Source: CAZMGD01 sp964565705
Lineage (GTDB): Bacteria; Actinomycetota; Acidimicrobiia; Acidimicrobiales; Ilumatobacteraceae
NCBI GenBank assembly: GCA_964565705.1
Contig: CAZMGD010000047.1
Location: 1-30,251, forward strand
Reading direction: 5' to 3'
DNA: 30,251 nt
Shown here piece after piece: positions 7,987-16,149 of the stretch (position 1 is its first letter; the number at the start of each line of letters is the position of its first letter). The notes beneath the pieces are model-generated. The model saw nothing but the letters and a program-made list of their open reading frames with translations. It had not been told where the DNA came from and ran no database searches. The position numbers were made by a program, and so were the translations under genes.

Positions 7987-8576
7987 TCAGTCCGGTGGTG
8001 TGACACCGAGCTGGGCCCACATCGCGTTGACGTCGCCGATGGTGGCGACGGTGTCGCCCTCGGCGACGACGAGATCGAACTCGTGGCGACCGTCGGAGAA
8101 CGCGTCGACGAACGACTGGCCGAAGGCGACGAAGCCCGGCCAGTCGAGCACGTTCGTGCCGAACACGGTCGCTTGGAAGGAGCCGCCGACGGCGTCGAAC
8201 GCCGCCAGTGAGCCAGGTGGAGGATCCGGAACTCGAGCGGCCGTCCCCGACCGGGCAGTCCGAGTGGGTTGCCGACGGCCACCCCTCGCCAGAGGCTCTC
8301 GTCGACGACGAAGTCGGCGCCGTGGTATCGGCGGATCGTGGTGACCTGTTCCTGTTCCAGATCGGCGAAGAGCCGCTGGTAGAACTCGCGCGCCTGTTCG
8401 CGCCCCCGCCGCGGGCCGAGCGGTGCGCCGACCACGTCGTGGTCGACGTCGTCGGTGAGCGTCCCCAGCACGCCCCCGACGTCGTCGCACGCCTCGAACC
8501 CGAAGTGCTCGTCGATCATGCGATCCATCTCGGCTGTCGTCAGCGACCCTGAGGCGATGGTTGTCTGCGCCGTCAT
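7987..8576 (-). pseudogene. SnoaL/NTF2-like gene, frameshifted or hybrid
   Basis: The ATG at 8576 starts a good SnoaL-like (NTF2-fold) N-terminal region: TAEMDRMIDEHFGFEACDDV, then HDVVGAPLGPRRGREQAREFYQRLF, reaching EFRILHLAHW near 8215. After this the frame becomes non-coding. The -1/+1 neighbour frame continues with GSLAAFDAVGGSFQATVFGTNVLDW and SFVDAFSDGRHEFDLVVAEGDTVATI, ending at 7987. The second part again looks like the first half of a SnoaL domain, so this may be two homologous genes joined by an internal deletion rather than one frameshift. Either way no full NTF2 domain is encoded. A sequencing error cannot be ruled out from the sequence alone. Confidence 0.6.
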
Positions 8577-8614
8577 CGTCCGTTACTCTTTCCCATCATT
8601 GAACTCTAGACGCC

Positions 8615-8636
8615 TCATGTAACTCTGGTTGCATGA
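8615..8636. promoter_or_regulatory. 22-bp dyad, candidate operator of the adjacent TetR gene
   Basis: TCATGTAAC, spacer TCTG, GTTGCATGA: nine-base arms with one mismatch. It lies in the 103-bp gap between the divergent SnoaL remnant (start 8576) and TetR gene (start 8680), overlapping the -10 and spacer of the predicted minus-strand promoter. Position and symmetry fit repression of the MBL transcript, and possibly autoregulation. Confidence 0.5.
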
Positions 8637-8645
8637 ACTTGTCAA
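8617..8645 (-). promoter_or_regulatory. Predicted promoter for the SnoaL remnant/MBL transcript
   Basis: Minus-strand TTGACA (8640-8645, perfect -35 consensus), 17-base spacer, TTACAT (8617-8622, a weak -10 with three of six matches). It directs transcription towards the 8576 ATG about 40 bases downstream. The perfect -35 in a GC-rich genome is the main support. Confidence 0.4.
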
Positions 8646-8679
8646 GGGTCTGAGTTCAGCGGCCGAGGAGGCGAGATCG

Positions 8680-9363
8680 ATGGCGACAACCGACGGGACC
8701 GAACAACGAGGTGACCAGTTGGCCACAGTGCGCACGACCGCCACCGAGACGGGACGCGTGAACCAGAAGCTGCGCACCCGTCATGCCCTGCTGGCGGCCG
8801 CCAAGGAGCTCGTGGATGCCGGCGGCACCCCGACCTTGGCCGAGGTTGCCGAGCACGCCCTCGTCTCGAAGACCACCGCCTACCGGTACTTCGCGTCCGC
8901 GGACGACCTCGTCGCCGAGGTGTTCTTCGACCGCGACTTCCCCACCCTCGCGACGGTGTTCGCATCGGTCGGCGATGACCCCACCGAGCGACTTCTCGCC
9001 GTCGAGGCCGCCGTCAACGACGCCCTGCTGGCCAACGAGTTGGCGATGCGGTTGATCGTGCGCAACTCGCTCGATGTGAACCTGACGGCCACCGACGAGC
9101 CGCCCCTACGTCTCGGTCGGCGTCGAGCCCTGATCGCCGCAGCGCTCGGCCCCCTCCACGACGACCTCCCGCCGGACGCACTCGAACGGCTGCAGGACGC
9201 CCTCGCCTTCGTGATCGGACCGGAGGCGATCATCGCAGCACGCGACGTCTGTGGGCTCACGCCAGACCAGACCCGGGACGTCACGAGGTGGGCGGCCACC
9301 GCGCTGCTCGCCTACGCCCGAGAACCGTCGGGCACATCGAGGCCGCCCGACGCGTCGGTGTGA
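8680..9363 (+). CDS. TetR/AcrR family transcriptional regulator
   Basis: 227-residue TetR-type regulator. After an unusual 30-residue polar N-terminal tail the DNA-binding domain starts at KLRTRHALLAAAKELVDAG. The helix-turn-helix is at about residues 52-72 (TLAEVAEHALVSKTTAYRYFAS), and ADDLVAEVFFD leads into the effector domain. Start ATG 8680 has an AGGAGG about eight bases upstream; an in-frame ATG at 8629 would fall within the dyad and add non-coding-like residues. It is divergent from the MBL/SnoaL-remnant transcript with a dyad between them, the classical layout for a local TetR repressor. Effector unknown. Confidence 0.88.
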   Translation: MATTDGTEQRGDQLATVRTTATETGRVNQKLRTRHALLAAAKELVDAGGTPTLAEVAEHALVSKTTAYRYFASADDLVAEVFFDRDFPTLATVFASVGDDPTERLLAVEAAVNDALLANELAMRLIVRNSLDVNLTATDEPPLRLGRRRALIAAALGPLHDDLPPDALERLQDALAFVIGPEAIIAARDVCGLTPDQTRDVTRWAATALLAYAREPSGTSRPPDASV

Positions 9364-9432
9364 CCCACGATGCAGTGCAGGGTCGCGCCGCCAGCACATC
9401 GATCGATGCGGCGAGGAGTGGAGTCCTGCCGG

Positions 9433-11070
9433 TCAATCGATGGTCTGAGCGAGGACGGTGGTGACCATGTAGTCGACGAACTGGTCGGGTTGCTCCCACA
9501 GCGGTCGGTGGCCGGAGGTGTCGAGGACGATGCGGTCCTTGGTGGGGGCGTCGATCATCGGGTACCAGTCGTCGAACACCTCGGCGCGCCCGTCGGCTTC
9601 GTGTGCGCCCTGGACGAAGTACACCGGGATGTCGAAGTCGGTGGCCGTCCGACGGAAGTCGATGTCCTGGAGCTGGGGGTACAGGACGCTGAAGGTGTCC
9701 ATGAACGCGCCGAGCATGTGGACCTGGTCGATCAGGCTGTGTTCGGAGACAAAGAAGTTCTCGGAGAACCCGCCTTCGCCTTCGGAGTTGGTGCTGTGGT
9801 CGTAGGGGTAGACGTCGCGTTCACTCGACAGTGCCGTCTCGTAGTCGAGCATTCGGTCATACGGGGGTGGGCCGATGGCGACGAGTTCGGCAGCGAGGCC
9901 GCGGTCGCCGGTGGCCTCGGCCCAGGCAAGGGTGTCCTCGTAGAAGATGGTGTCGGTGGCGAGTTGGCTCACCATCTGGCCGGTTCCGATGAACGCCGTG
10001 TAGAGCTCGGGCCTTTGTTGGACGGCGAGCACGCCGAGCGTGGACCCCCAGGACTGGCCGAGCAGGTAGATGCGGTCCTGCTCGAAGCGTTCACGTAGCT
10101 GGTCGGTCACGGTGATCGTGTCGTCGACGGCCGACGCGAGGGTGTAGGTGTCGGTCGGGTCGAGCTCGTCGTAGGACGTGCCGGCACCGCGCTGGTCCCA
10201 GGTGACGACGGTGAAGTGTTCTTCGAGCTCTGGCAGGTGCCGGCGCATCGCTCCCATCTCGGCCCCGCCGGGTCCGCCGGCGAGGAACAGCAGCACCGGG
10301 TTGTCGAGACTGTGTCCGCGGATCATCAGGTGCAGGTCGTGTCCGTTCACGTCGACGGTGCTGAGCTCGGCGATCGACCCGGGGACACGATGACCATCGG
10401 CGTCGACGATCGCATCGGTGCTCGCCGGTCGGGCGAGCAAAGCGGTGAAGGCGACGAGTCCGGCCGCAACGAGCACCGCAACGCTTTGCCGCGCTCGTCG
10501 CGGCCATCGACGCACCGGCCCGGTCGAGTGGGTTGGCTGACGGAGTTGGCGGGCGATGCCGGCGCCGACGATCGCGCCGAACGCCATCGGGGCCAGTGAG
10601 ATCAGGCCGTGGAAGCCGCGGCCGACGACGAGCGCGTAGGTCCCGTACGTGCTGAAGGCGGGTGCGTCGACGGTGGGGCCGTCTGCGTTCACCCTGGTCA
10701 GCTCGAACGCCACGGCGAACGCGATCGGGGCGGCAAGCAGCGCCCACCGGGATCGCATGGTCAGCCCTGCGACGACGCCGACGGTCAGGCTGATGACGAT
10801 CGACCAGATCGCTTGAGCGGTGGTGAGCGGGCTGCGCGGGGTCCACAGGCCTGCCACCAGCCCCCACACCGCGGCAGCACCGACGCCGCAGGCGGCTCCG
10901 ATTCGACGATCCCGCCACATCGGCTGAAGTACGGCCTGCGCCCGCTCGAGCGCCGCGCCGTGACGGGTGCTCCACCGCGCGGAGCGGAACGGAACGCGGT
11001 CCGTGAGGGCCTCCTCCGCGTCGGCATCAGCCGGGGTTCGGGTGACGGGTGGATCGGAATGGGTGCTCAT
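9433..11070 (-). CDS. Alpha/beta hydrolase, S33 proline-iminopeptidase-like, with N-terminal membrane domain
   Basis: 545 residues in two parts. Residues about 57-215 hold four to five hydrophobic helices (near 57-78, 86-104, 108-125, 150-175 and 195-215). Residues 235-545 form an alpha/beta hydrolase: oxyanion-hole LAGGPGGAEM (263-272), WDQRGAG (291-297), nucleophile elbow GQSWGS with Ser340, a C-terminal VQGAHEADGR segment supplying the acidic residue, and the catalytic His in DTSGHRP. The GGPG and WDQRG motifs place it with S33 peptidases (proline iminopeptidase, tripeptidyl aminopeptidase). The catalytic domain follows the last helix, so it probably acts at the membrane surface, but its side is not certain. 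Start ATG 11070 is supported by AGAGG seven bases upstream. The frame is open far upstream (to 12432) by chance, crossing LuxR remnants. Confidence 0.85.
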   Translation of the reverse strand: MSTHSDPPVTRTPADADAEEALTDRVPFRSARWSTRHGAALERAQAVLQPMWRDRRIGAACGVGAAAVWGLVAGLWTPRSPLTTAQAIWSIVISLTVGVVAGLTMRSRWALLAAPIAFAVAFELTRVNADGPTVDAPAFSTYGTYALVVGRGFHGLISLAPMAFGAIVGAGIARQLRQPTHSTGPVRRWPRRARQSVAVLVAAGLVAFTALLARPASTDAIVDADGHRVPGSIAELSTVDVNGHDLHLMIRGHSLDNPVLLFLAGGPGGAEMGAMRRHLPELEEHFTVVTWDQRGAGTSYDELDPTDTYTLASAVDDTITVTDQLRERFEQDRIYLLGQSWGSTLGVLAVQQRPELYTAFIGTGQMVSQLATDTIFYEDTLAWAEATGDRGLAAELVAIGPPPYDRMLDYETALSSERDVYPYDHSTNSEGEGGFSENFFVSEHSLIDQVHMLGAFMDTFSVLYPQLQDIDFRRTATDFDIPVYFVQGAHEADGRAEVFDDWYPMIDAPTKDRIVLDTSGHRPLWEQPDQFVDYMVTTVLAQTID

Positions 11071-11170
11071 GACACGGCCTCTGAGCGTCGTCGACGTCCA
11101 CCATCCACGCTGCGCTCGAACCGTCGGTTCCGATAGGGCCTTTCGTCGGATTGCGCTCCGGTGATTCCGC

Positions 11171-11442
11171 TGCGTGGCCGTGTGGAGCTCCCGTGCGATC
11201 TCGGGGCCGCTGAGGTCGCTGCGCAACAGCCGCAGCACGTCGAGCTCGCGACTGCTGAGTTCGTGGACGAGTCCGCTGCGAGGGGCCCGAGCTGTGTGGT
11301 CCGAGGCCGTGCTCGCCTCCGACTCCGCGGTGAGGTCGATGGCGCCGAGCACTCGTCGGGCATGGGGAGTGGTGTCTCGACGGGATGCGACCGAACGCAG
11401 GAGTGCGGTCACGGCCGGATCGAGTCCGCCGACGGGGAGGTG
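11171..11442 (-). pseudogene. Remnant of a LuxR-type regulator C-terminus
   Basis: On the minus strand, in the same frame as the hydrolase gene but upstream of its start, lies PAVTALLRSVASRRDTTPHARRVLGAID followed by ELSSRELDVLRLLRSDLSGPEIARELH. This is the first half of a LuxR helix-turn-helix as found at the C-terminus of large LuxR/LAL regulators. The recognition helix (normally xNTVRTHxxxIYxKL) is missing, and the following residues are nonsense. No N-terminal ATPase portion remains. This is a decayed fragment, not an active regulator. Confidence 0.55.
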
Positions 11443-11635
11443 ACCGATGCCAGTCGTACGTGTCGTCGTCGACGACGTCCACCGCGAATGGCACACGGTC
11501 AACGACCAGATCGGCCTGTGGGCCGACCAACCGCTTCGGCCGTGCACCCGGACGGACGAGCTCGTACACGTCACGGCCCTGACCGAGAGCCAACTCGATC
11601 TCGAGTTCGCCGCCCGGCGCGCCCACGAATCGCAA
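11443..11635 (-). pseudogene. Unidentified coding-like fragment
   Basis: From a TTG near 11635 a minus-strand frame reads RFVGAPGGELEIELALGQGRDVYELV and later LVGPQADLVVDRVPFAVDVVDDD, with moderate GC3 bias, then degrades at about 11445. It is in a different frame from the LuxR remnant next to it. I do not recognise the family. A complete small protein is not evident, so it is listed as a probable gene scrap. Confidence 0.25.
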
Positions 11636-11709
11636 ACCGCGCCGGACTCTTGAGATCGGACGATGTCCTGACGGGAAAGACCTAGGGTCGTTGGCGGTTC
11701 GAGCGAGGG

Positions 11710-11991
11710 ATGGGGTCGCAGATGCGTGGTCCGCCGAAGCGGTTCAGCGATTGGGTGGTGGCTCATCCCGTCGTGTGGGGCGTGGGCTCGGGAGTCGTGC
11801 TGGTGCTGCTCGGCGTTGCTCTCGATCTCGCACCGATCGTGGTCGTCGCTGCCGGATCCGCCATCGGCGTGCTGAACATCCTTCACGCGAGGAGGCGCGG
11901 CTACTGCCCACTTCCGGCACAGCCGGGTTCTCACCCGGGGCGAGCGGAGGCCGAGCAACGGTTCCCGGACTGCAACCGTCCGAACGACTGA
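11710..11991 (+). CDS. Small integral membrane protein
   Basis: 93 residues. A short basic N-terminus (PPKRFSDWVVAHPVVWG) leads into two closely spaced hydrophobic segments: roughly residues 20-40 (VVWGVGSGVVLVLLGVALDL) and 42-58 (PIVVVAAGSAIGVLNIL). A hydrophilic Arg-rich C-terminal tail with two Cys follows. Short two-helix proteins with an RLSDW-AVAHP-type beginning are common hypothetical proteins in actinobacteria; function unknown. ATG 11710 follows GAGGG very closely, and ATG 11722 would have that same element at a better distance, so the protein may be four residues shorter. It converges on the cyclase gene, whose stop lies seven bases beyond. Confidence 0.6.
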   Translation: MGSQMRGPPKRFSDWVVAHPVVWGVGSGVVLVLLGVALDLAPIVVVAAGSAIGVLNILHARRRGYCPLPAQPGSHPGRAEAEQRFPDCNRPND

Positions 11992-11998
11992 GACGTCG

Positions 11999-14900
11999 CT
12001 ACTGCCACCTACCCGCGGTGGCACGTTGCAGTCGATCGGCGCGTTCGCGCACGGGTGCGCAGCCGAGACGATCGGCGATCGCTGTGGCTTCGGCGATCTC
12101 CCCGGCGGCGGTCGCGGCGTCACCGCGGTCGGCGAGGATCTCGGCGTGGTCGAGGAGGCCGTGGGCGAGGTGGTACGGCGTGCTGGAGGTGCGCAGCGCG
12201 TCAATGGCAGCGGCGTACAGGGGGTCGGCAGCTGCGGCGTCGGCGGCGGCGAGGCGTGCTCGGACGAGGAGTGCCTCGGCGCGCTGGACCGTTGCGACCG
12301 AACCCGGGGGGAGTCCGTCGTAGACGTCGAGGAGGTCCGCCTCGGCGGCGAGATCGCCGACGTCGTGCGCGCTGCGTGCTGCGAGGGGCCACACCCATCG
12401 AGCGGAGTCGCCACTGAACACGTTGCGGTCATCGCTGACCAGCTCCTGCCCGATGCGTAGCGCGTCGGCCGGTCGCCCGTCAGCGGCGGCGACGAACGCG
12501 CGCACGCACATGACGATTTCGTGGAGTTGCGGGTCCTCGCTGGTGAGGAGATCGGTGAGCCGGTCGAGGGTGTGGGAGGCGTCGTCGCCGTTGCCGCGCA
12601 GCGCGGCGAGCAGGCCGCGCACGACCGCCAGCAACTCGTCGTCGAGCAGCAGGACGGTGTCGGGGTGGGTCAGCGTGGCCGCGCAGTCGTCCCAGTCACC
12701 GGTCGCGAGCTGGGCGATCGCCAGGTTGAACAATGCGTTTGCCAGCTGGTCGACCTCGCCCGATCGCACCGCGAGTTCGACGGCATGCCGGGCGGCGTCG
12801 GCACCGGCGACCGGATCGGATTGGTTGAGGAGATCGGACAGGTTGAGCAACGCAGACGTTGCCCTTCGGGAGTCGTCGCAGTCGAGGGCGATCCGGCTTG
12901 CCTCGCGCAGGTACATCGCCGCTTCCCGATTTCGGCCGACGAACGAGAGGTGGAAGCCGCGTGCAGCGAGCACGTCCATGAAGACGGGGCCGACGAGGTC
13001 GAGTGCCCCGGCCAGGGCAAGGGCCTCCGAGGTCAACCGGTCGGCGTCGGGCTCGCCGGCGAGGTCGGACAACGCCGCCAGCTCGTTCAGGGCGCGGACC
13101 GTGTCGGCGTCGGGGTCGTCGCGCAGCACGTCGAGGGCCCGGACGGCGTGCTGGCGTGCTTCGGTGTAGCGGCCGCTGCGGCGCAGTGCCCTGCTGAGCT
13201 GGATGCGGGCCCGGGCGGCACCGCGCTCGTCAGCGATTGTCACCGCCGCGACGACGGCGCGCTCCGAGGTCGGGATCGCCGCTGCTGGGGAGACCGACGT
13301 CGTGGCGTATGCGCTGGCGAGGAGCAGCGTCGCGGTCCGCGGGTCGGTCGGATCGGCGGTCTCGACGAGGTCGGCGGCTTCCAGGTAGGAGGCGGCGGCC
13401 CGCGCTGGGGATCCGGCGCGCTCGGCGCGCTCGGCCGCCCGGGTGAGGCCAGTCACGGCGAGCTCGCGGATCTCGGCGACGTCGGGGTCGTCGGGGACGG
13501 CGTCCATCGCGTCGACGTGGTGTCGAGCGATGACGGCGATGACCTCTTCGCCGTCGCCGGCGAACACCGAGCGCAGGTGGGCGGCGACGGCGAGGTGGCG
13601 CGCCTTGCGATCACGGCGCGACAGCGTCTCGTAGGCGACCTGGCGGAGCAGATCCTGAGCGAAGCGGTAGTTGCCCCGCTCGGGCGACAACGGGTCGGCC
13701 GACACCTCGAACACCTCGCGGCGGACCAGCTCGGTCAACACCGATGTGGTCGCCGCCTCGTCGAGATCGCAGACCGCGACGACCGCGTCGCGCGAAAAGG
13801 TCGTGCCGAGCACCGCGGCGGTGCTGACCACCCGTCTGCCAACCGGATCGAGGCCGTCCAGGCGGGCAGCGAGCAACGCGTGCAGGCTGTCGGGCACCCC
13901 CAACACCCCGATGTCACCGACGAGCCGGTACACGCCATCGACCGGCCGGACGACATCACGATCGATCAACGCCCGGATGCTCTCCACCGCGTACAGCGGG
14001 ATCCCTTGAGCGCGTTCGACGATCGCCTCGCGCGCCGCGATCGGAGCGCTGGGCAGCAGGGCATCGACGAGCGCGTCCATCGACGCCGCGTCGAGCGGGT
14101 CGAGAGTGATGCGCGCCCGGTTGCGACCAGACCCGAAACCAGGATGACGGTCATCGATCTCCGGGCGGGCCAAGACGAGCACGAAGATCGGCTGGTCTCG
14201 CGACCAGTCGACCAGCTGGTCGACGAAGTCGATCAGCTCACGATGGGCGTGGTGGGCGTCCTCGATCAAGATCGTGACCGGATGCACGCTGGCGAGCTGT
14301 TCGAAGAACCGGCGCCACCCAGCGAACAGGTCCTCGCGCCCGAGCTCAGCACCGCCGTCGTCAGGGTGAGCAGCACCGAGCAGACGACCGAGCCGGATGC
14401 CGATGAACGCCCGGTCGGCGACGTCGGGTACGAACCGCTCGAGGCCGTCCAGCAACTTGGCGACGGTCGTGCCCTGCGAGTCCTCCTCGGCGATCTCCAG
14501 CCGCTGGCGTACGGCGGCGGCCAACGCCCAGTACACGAGACCTTCGCCGTACGACAGGCACCGCCCCCGATGCCAGTACACCGCGTCGGCCAACCCGTCG
14601 ACGTACTTCTCGAACTCCCACCCGAGCCGGGACTTGCCCACCCCCGCCGGTCCGGTGACGAGGACGAGACGTGTCTGGTGACGCTCTGCCGAGGCGAGGA
14701 ACAGCTCACGGGTCAACCGAGTCTCCGCGCCGCGTCCCGTCAGCGGGGCCTCCAGACCGTCGATCCGCTGCACCCCGCCCACGCTCGACACCACGCGCAC
14801 CGCGCGCCAGACGTGGAACGGCTCGCGCTTGCCCTTGAGCTCGAGCGCGCCTTCGTCGTCGAAGGCGATGGCGCTGGCGGTCAGCCGGCGTGTCGTCGCG

Positions 14901-15538
14901 TCGACCAGCACGCGGCCCGGTGGTGCGGCGGCTTGCACCCGCGCCGCGGTGTTGACCGCGTCGCCGGCGACCATCCCCTCGTTGGCCGCGCCGATCGTCA
15001 CCGCCATCTCGCCGGTGACCACCCCAGCCCGCGCGCTCAACCCGCTGACCCCGACGTCCTCACCCAACTGGTGGATCGTCTCGAGCAGATCGAGCGCCGC
15101 TCGCACCGCTCGCTCAGCGTCTGATTCGGTCGCCAGCGGAGCACCCCACACGGCCATCACCGCGTCGCCGATGAACTTCTCGACCGTCCCGCCGTACCGG
15201 GAGATGACCGCGCGGGTCGCTTCGAAGTACCGGCTCAGCAGCTCGCGAACCACCTCCGGATCCCGCGCCTCGGCGAGTGGCGTGAACCCGACCAGATCGC
15301 AGAACAACACCGAGCACATGCGCCGCTCGGCGACCGGACCATCAACCGCCGGCGCTGCCCCCGCGTCGACGATGGCAGCCGCCGCCCCGATCCCGGTGCC
15401 GCAGTCACCGCAGAAACGCTTGCCGGCCTCGACAGCTGCCGAACACGTCGGGCAGACGTCACCAAGCGCGGCGCCGCACTCGCCGCAGAACCGCTTGCCG
15501 TCGGGGCTGGCCGCCCCACACCGTCCACAGTGCACCAT
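11999..15538 (-). CDS. Class III adenylate/guanylate cyclase with zinc ribbons, AAA ATPase and TPR region
   Basis: 1179-residue multidomain signalling protein. Residues 1-50 carry two zinc-ribbon units, Cys4/Cys7/Cys18/Cys21 and Cys29/Cys32/Cys43/Cys46. Residues 72-245 form the class III cyclase domain: metal-binding Asp81 in FCDLVGFT and Asp125 in KFIGDAVMAVWG, and the AGDAVNTAARVQ segment (191-202) with the transition-state Asn/Arg. An AAA/STAND ATPase follows, with LTGRGAE, Walker A GPAGVGKS (296-303) and a Walker B-like VTILIEDAHHA. From about residue 650 to the end the Ala/Leu-rich repeats look like TPR units. This architecture is widespread in actinobacteria; it is expected to make cyclic nucleotide in response to partners bound by the TPR region. 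GGGAGG lies just two bases before the ATG, and a GTG in the second codon is an alternative start. A probable -10 is at 15556-15561. Confidence 0.92.
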   Translation of the reverse strand: MVHCGRCGAASPDGKRFCGECGAALGDVCPTCSAAVEAGKRFCGDCGTGIGAAAAIVDAGAAPAVDGPVAERRMCSVLFCDLVGFTPLAEARDPEVVRELLSRYFEATRAVISRYGGTVEKFIGDAVMAVWGAPLATESDAERAVRAALDLLETIHQLGEDVGVSGLSARAGVVTGEMAVTIGAANEGMVAGDAVNTAARVQAAAPPGRVLVDATTRRLTASAIAFDDEGALELKGKREPFHVWRAVRVVSSVGGVQRIDGLEAPLTGRGAETRLTRELFLASAERHQTRLVLVTGPAGVGKSRLGWEFEKYVDGLADAVYWHRGRCLSYGEGLVYWALAAAVRQRLEIAEEDSQGTTVAKLLDGLERFVPDVADRAFIGIRLGRLLGAAHPDDGGAELGREDLFAGWRRFFEQLASVHPVTILIEDAHHAHRELIDFVDQLVDWSRDQPIFVLVLARPEIDDRHPGFGSGRNRARITLDPLDAASMDALVDALLPSAPIAAREAIVERAQGIPLYAVESIRALIDRDVVRPVDGVYRLVGDIGVLGVPDSLHALLAARLDGLDPVGRRVVSTAAVLGTTFSRDAVVAVCDLDEAATTSVLTELVRREVFEVSADPLSPERGNYRFAQDLLRQVAYETLSRRDRKARHLAVAAHLRSVFAGDGEEVIAVIARHHVDAMDAVPDDPDVAEIRELAVTGLTRAAERAERAGSPARAAASYLEAADLVETADPTDPRTATLLLASAYATTSVSPAAAIPTSERAVVAAVTIADERGAARARIQLSRALRRSGRYTEARQHAVRALDVLRDDPDADTVRALNELAALSDLAGEPDADRLTSEALALAGALDLVGPVFMDVLAARGFHLSFVGRNREAAMYLREASRIALDCDDSRRATSALLNLSDLLNQSDPVAGADAARHAVELAVRSGEVDQLANALFNLAIAQLATGDWDDCAATLTHPDTVLLLDDELLAVVRGLLAALRGNGDDASHTLDRLTDLLTSEDPQLHEIVMCVRAFVAAADGRPADALRIGQELVSDDRNVFSGDSARWVWPLAARSAHDVGDLAAEADLLDVYDGLPPGSVATVQRAEALLVRARLAAADAAAADPLYAAAIDALRTSSTPYHLAHGLLDHAEILADRGDAATAAGEIAEATAIADRLGCAPVRERADRLQRATAGRWQ

Positions 15539-15555
15539 GCCCTCCCGTGGCGGGA

Positions 15556-15561
15556 ACTATA
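15556..15561 (-). promoter_or_regulatory. Predicted -10 element of the cyclase gene
   Basis: Minus-strand TATAGT (five of six matches to TATAAT), 18 bases before the cyclase ATG, in a GC-rich setting. No good -35 is visible at 16-18 bases, which is common in actinobacterial promoters. It predicts a very short leader. Confidence 0.35.
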
Positions 15562-15649
15562 GGGACCGGCTCGTGTCCGCCCGAGTCGAGCCATGGCCCA
15601 GCAGCCATCGGCATTGGTGACGTCGTGGATCACGTCGTCGACGGCGGGC

Positions 15650-16069
15650 CTACGCCTTGGCTACCTCGAGGGTGATCTCTGCGACACCGGCGAGGGCTTT
15701 GGACACGGGACAACCCACCTTCGCCTTGTTGGCGAAGTCGGTGATCTCCTCCGACGACAAGTCCACGTCCACGATCGTCGACAAGGCGATCCGGTTGATG
15801 GTCGGGCCGTCCTCGCCGATCACGATCGACACCCGGGCCGTGGTGTCGATTGAGCTCGGAGGCGTGCCGTTGTCGGAGAGCAGCAGCGCCAGGAACTGTC
15901 CGAAACAGCCGGCGTGGGCAGCCCCGATCAGTTCCTCCGGATTGGTACCGGCGCCGTCGGCGAACCGGGAGGCCTTGGTGAAGGTGCCGTGCAAACCGGT
16001 GGCCGTCGACAGGGTCCCGGTCCCCTCGTCGAGAGATCCTTCCCAGCGGGCTGTAGCGGTTGCTGCCAT
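15650..16069 (-). CDS. osmC: OsmC family peroxiredoxin
   Basis: 139-residue OsmC-type thiol peroxidase, expected to reduce organic hydroperoxides in the cytoplasm. The peroxidatic Cys55 lies in GAAHAGCFGQFL and the resolving Cys120 in KVGCPVSKAL. Arg35 and Glu46 (the NPEELIGAAHAGCF stretch) match the active-site residues of the family. The NPEEL-AAHAGCF pattern favours OsmC over Ohr. ATG 16069 is chosen because AAGGGG lies five bases upstream; the frame extends to 16117 but would run through the operator. A TTCTAG-N6-CTAGAA dyad lies 36-61 bases upstream of the ATG. This ties the gene to the same control as the 16150-19303 operon, from which it is separated by an 80-base gap. Confidence 0.93.
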   Translation of the reverse strand: MAATATARWEGSLDEGTGTLSTATGLHGTFTKASRFADGAGTNPEELIGAAHAGCFGQFLALLLSDNGTPPSSIDTTARVSIVIGEDGPTINRIALSTIVDVDLSSEEITDFANKAKVGCPVSKALAGVAEITLEVAKA

Positions 16070-16104
16070 TGGTTCCCCTTCCTCTGAATGTTGTTGCTGA
16101 AGTA

Positions 16105-16130
16105 CTTGTTCTAGCACATCCTAGAAAAAG
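16105..16130. promoter_or_regulatory. Operator dyad CTTGTTCTAG-N6-CTAGAAAAAG upstream of osmC
   Basis: Ten-base arms with one mismatch and a six-base spacer (CACATC), carrying the core TTCTAG-N6-CTAGAA that is also found at 19332-19361 with the same spacer length. It sits in the gap between the hemerythrin stop (16150) and the osmC ATG (16069). Recurrence of an AT-rich palindrome with identical geometry in two promoter regions strongly suggests one regulator; the SufR-like protein at 19924-20631 is the nearest candidate. Confidence 0.65.
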
Positions 16131-16149
16131 GCGGCACTGCTCACCGTTC

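Noticed and set aside
7011..8576. Single 521-residue SnoaL-MBL fusion protein
   Set aside because: The middle section is Ser/Pro/Arg-rich nonsense between 8215 and 7878, the SnoaL part continues in another frame, and the MBL domain has its own AGGAAG and ATG at 7877.
11447..11653. Plus-strand 68-codon frame as a small protein
   Set aside because: The opposite strand looks more coding here, there is no clear Shine-Dalgarno, and the region appears decayed.
9433..12432. Single 999-residue protein including the hydrolase
   Set aside because: The part above 11070 runs antisense through the small membrane protein and the end of the cyclase region and crosses unrelated remnants. The hydrolase has its own ATG and Shine-Dalgarno.
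12521..15124. 867-codon plus-strand frame opposite the cyclase gene
   Set aside because: It is antisense to a well-supported multidomain cyclase; the composition is that of a shadow frame and no motifs are present.
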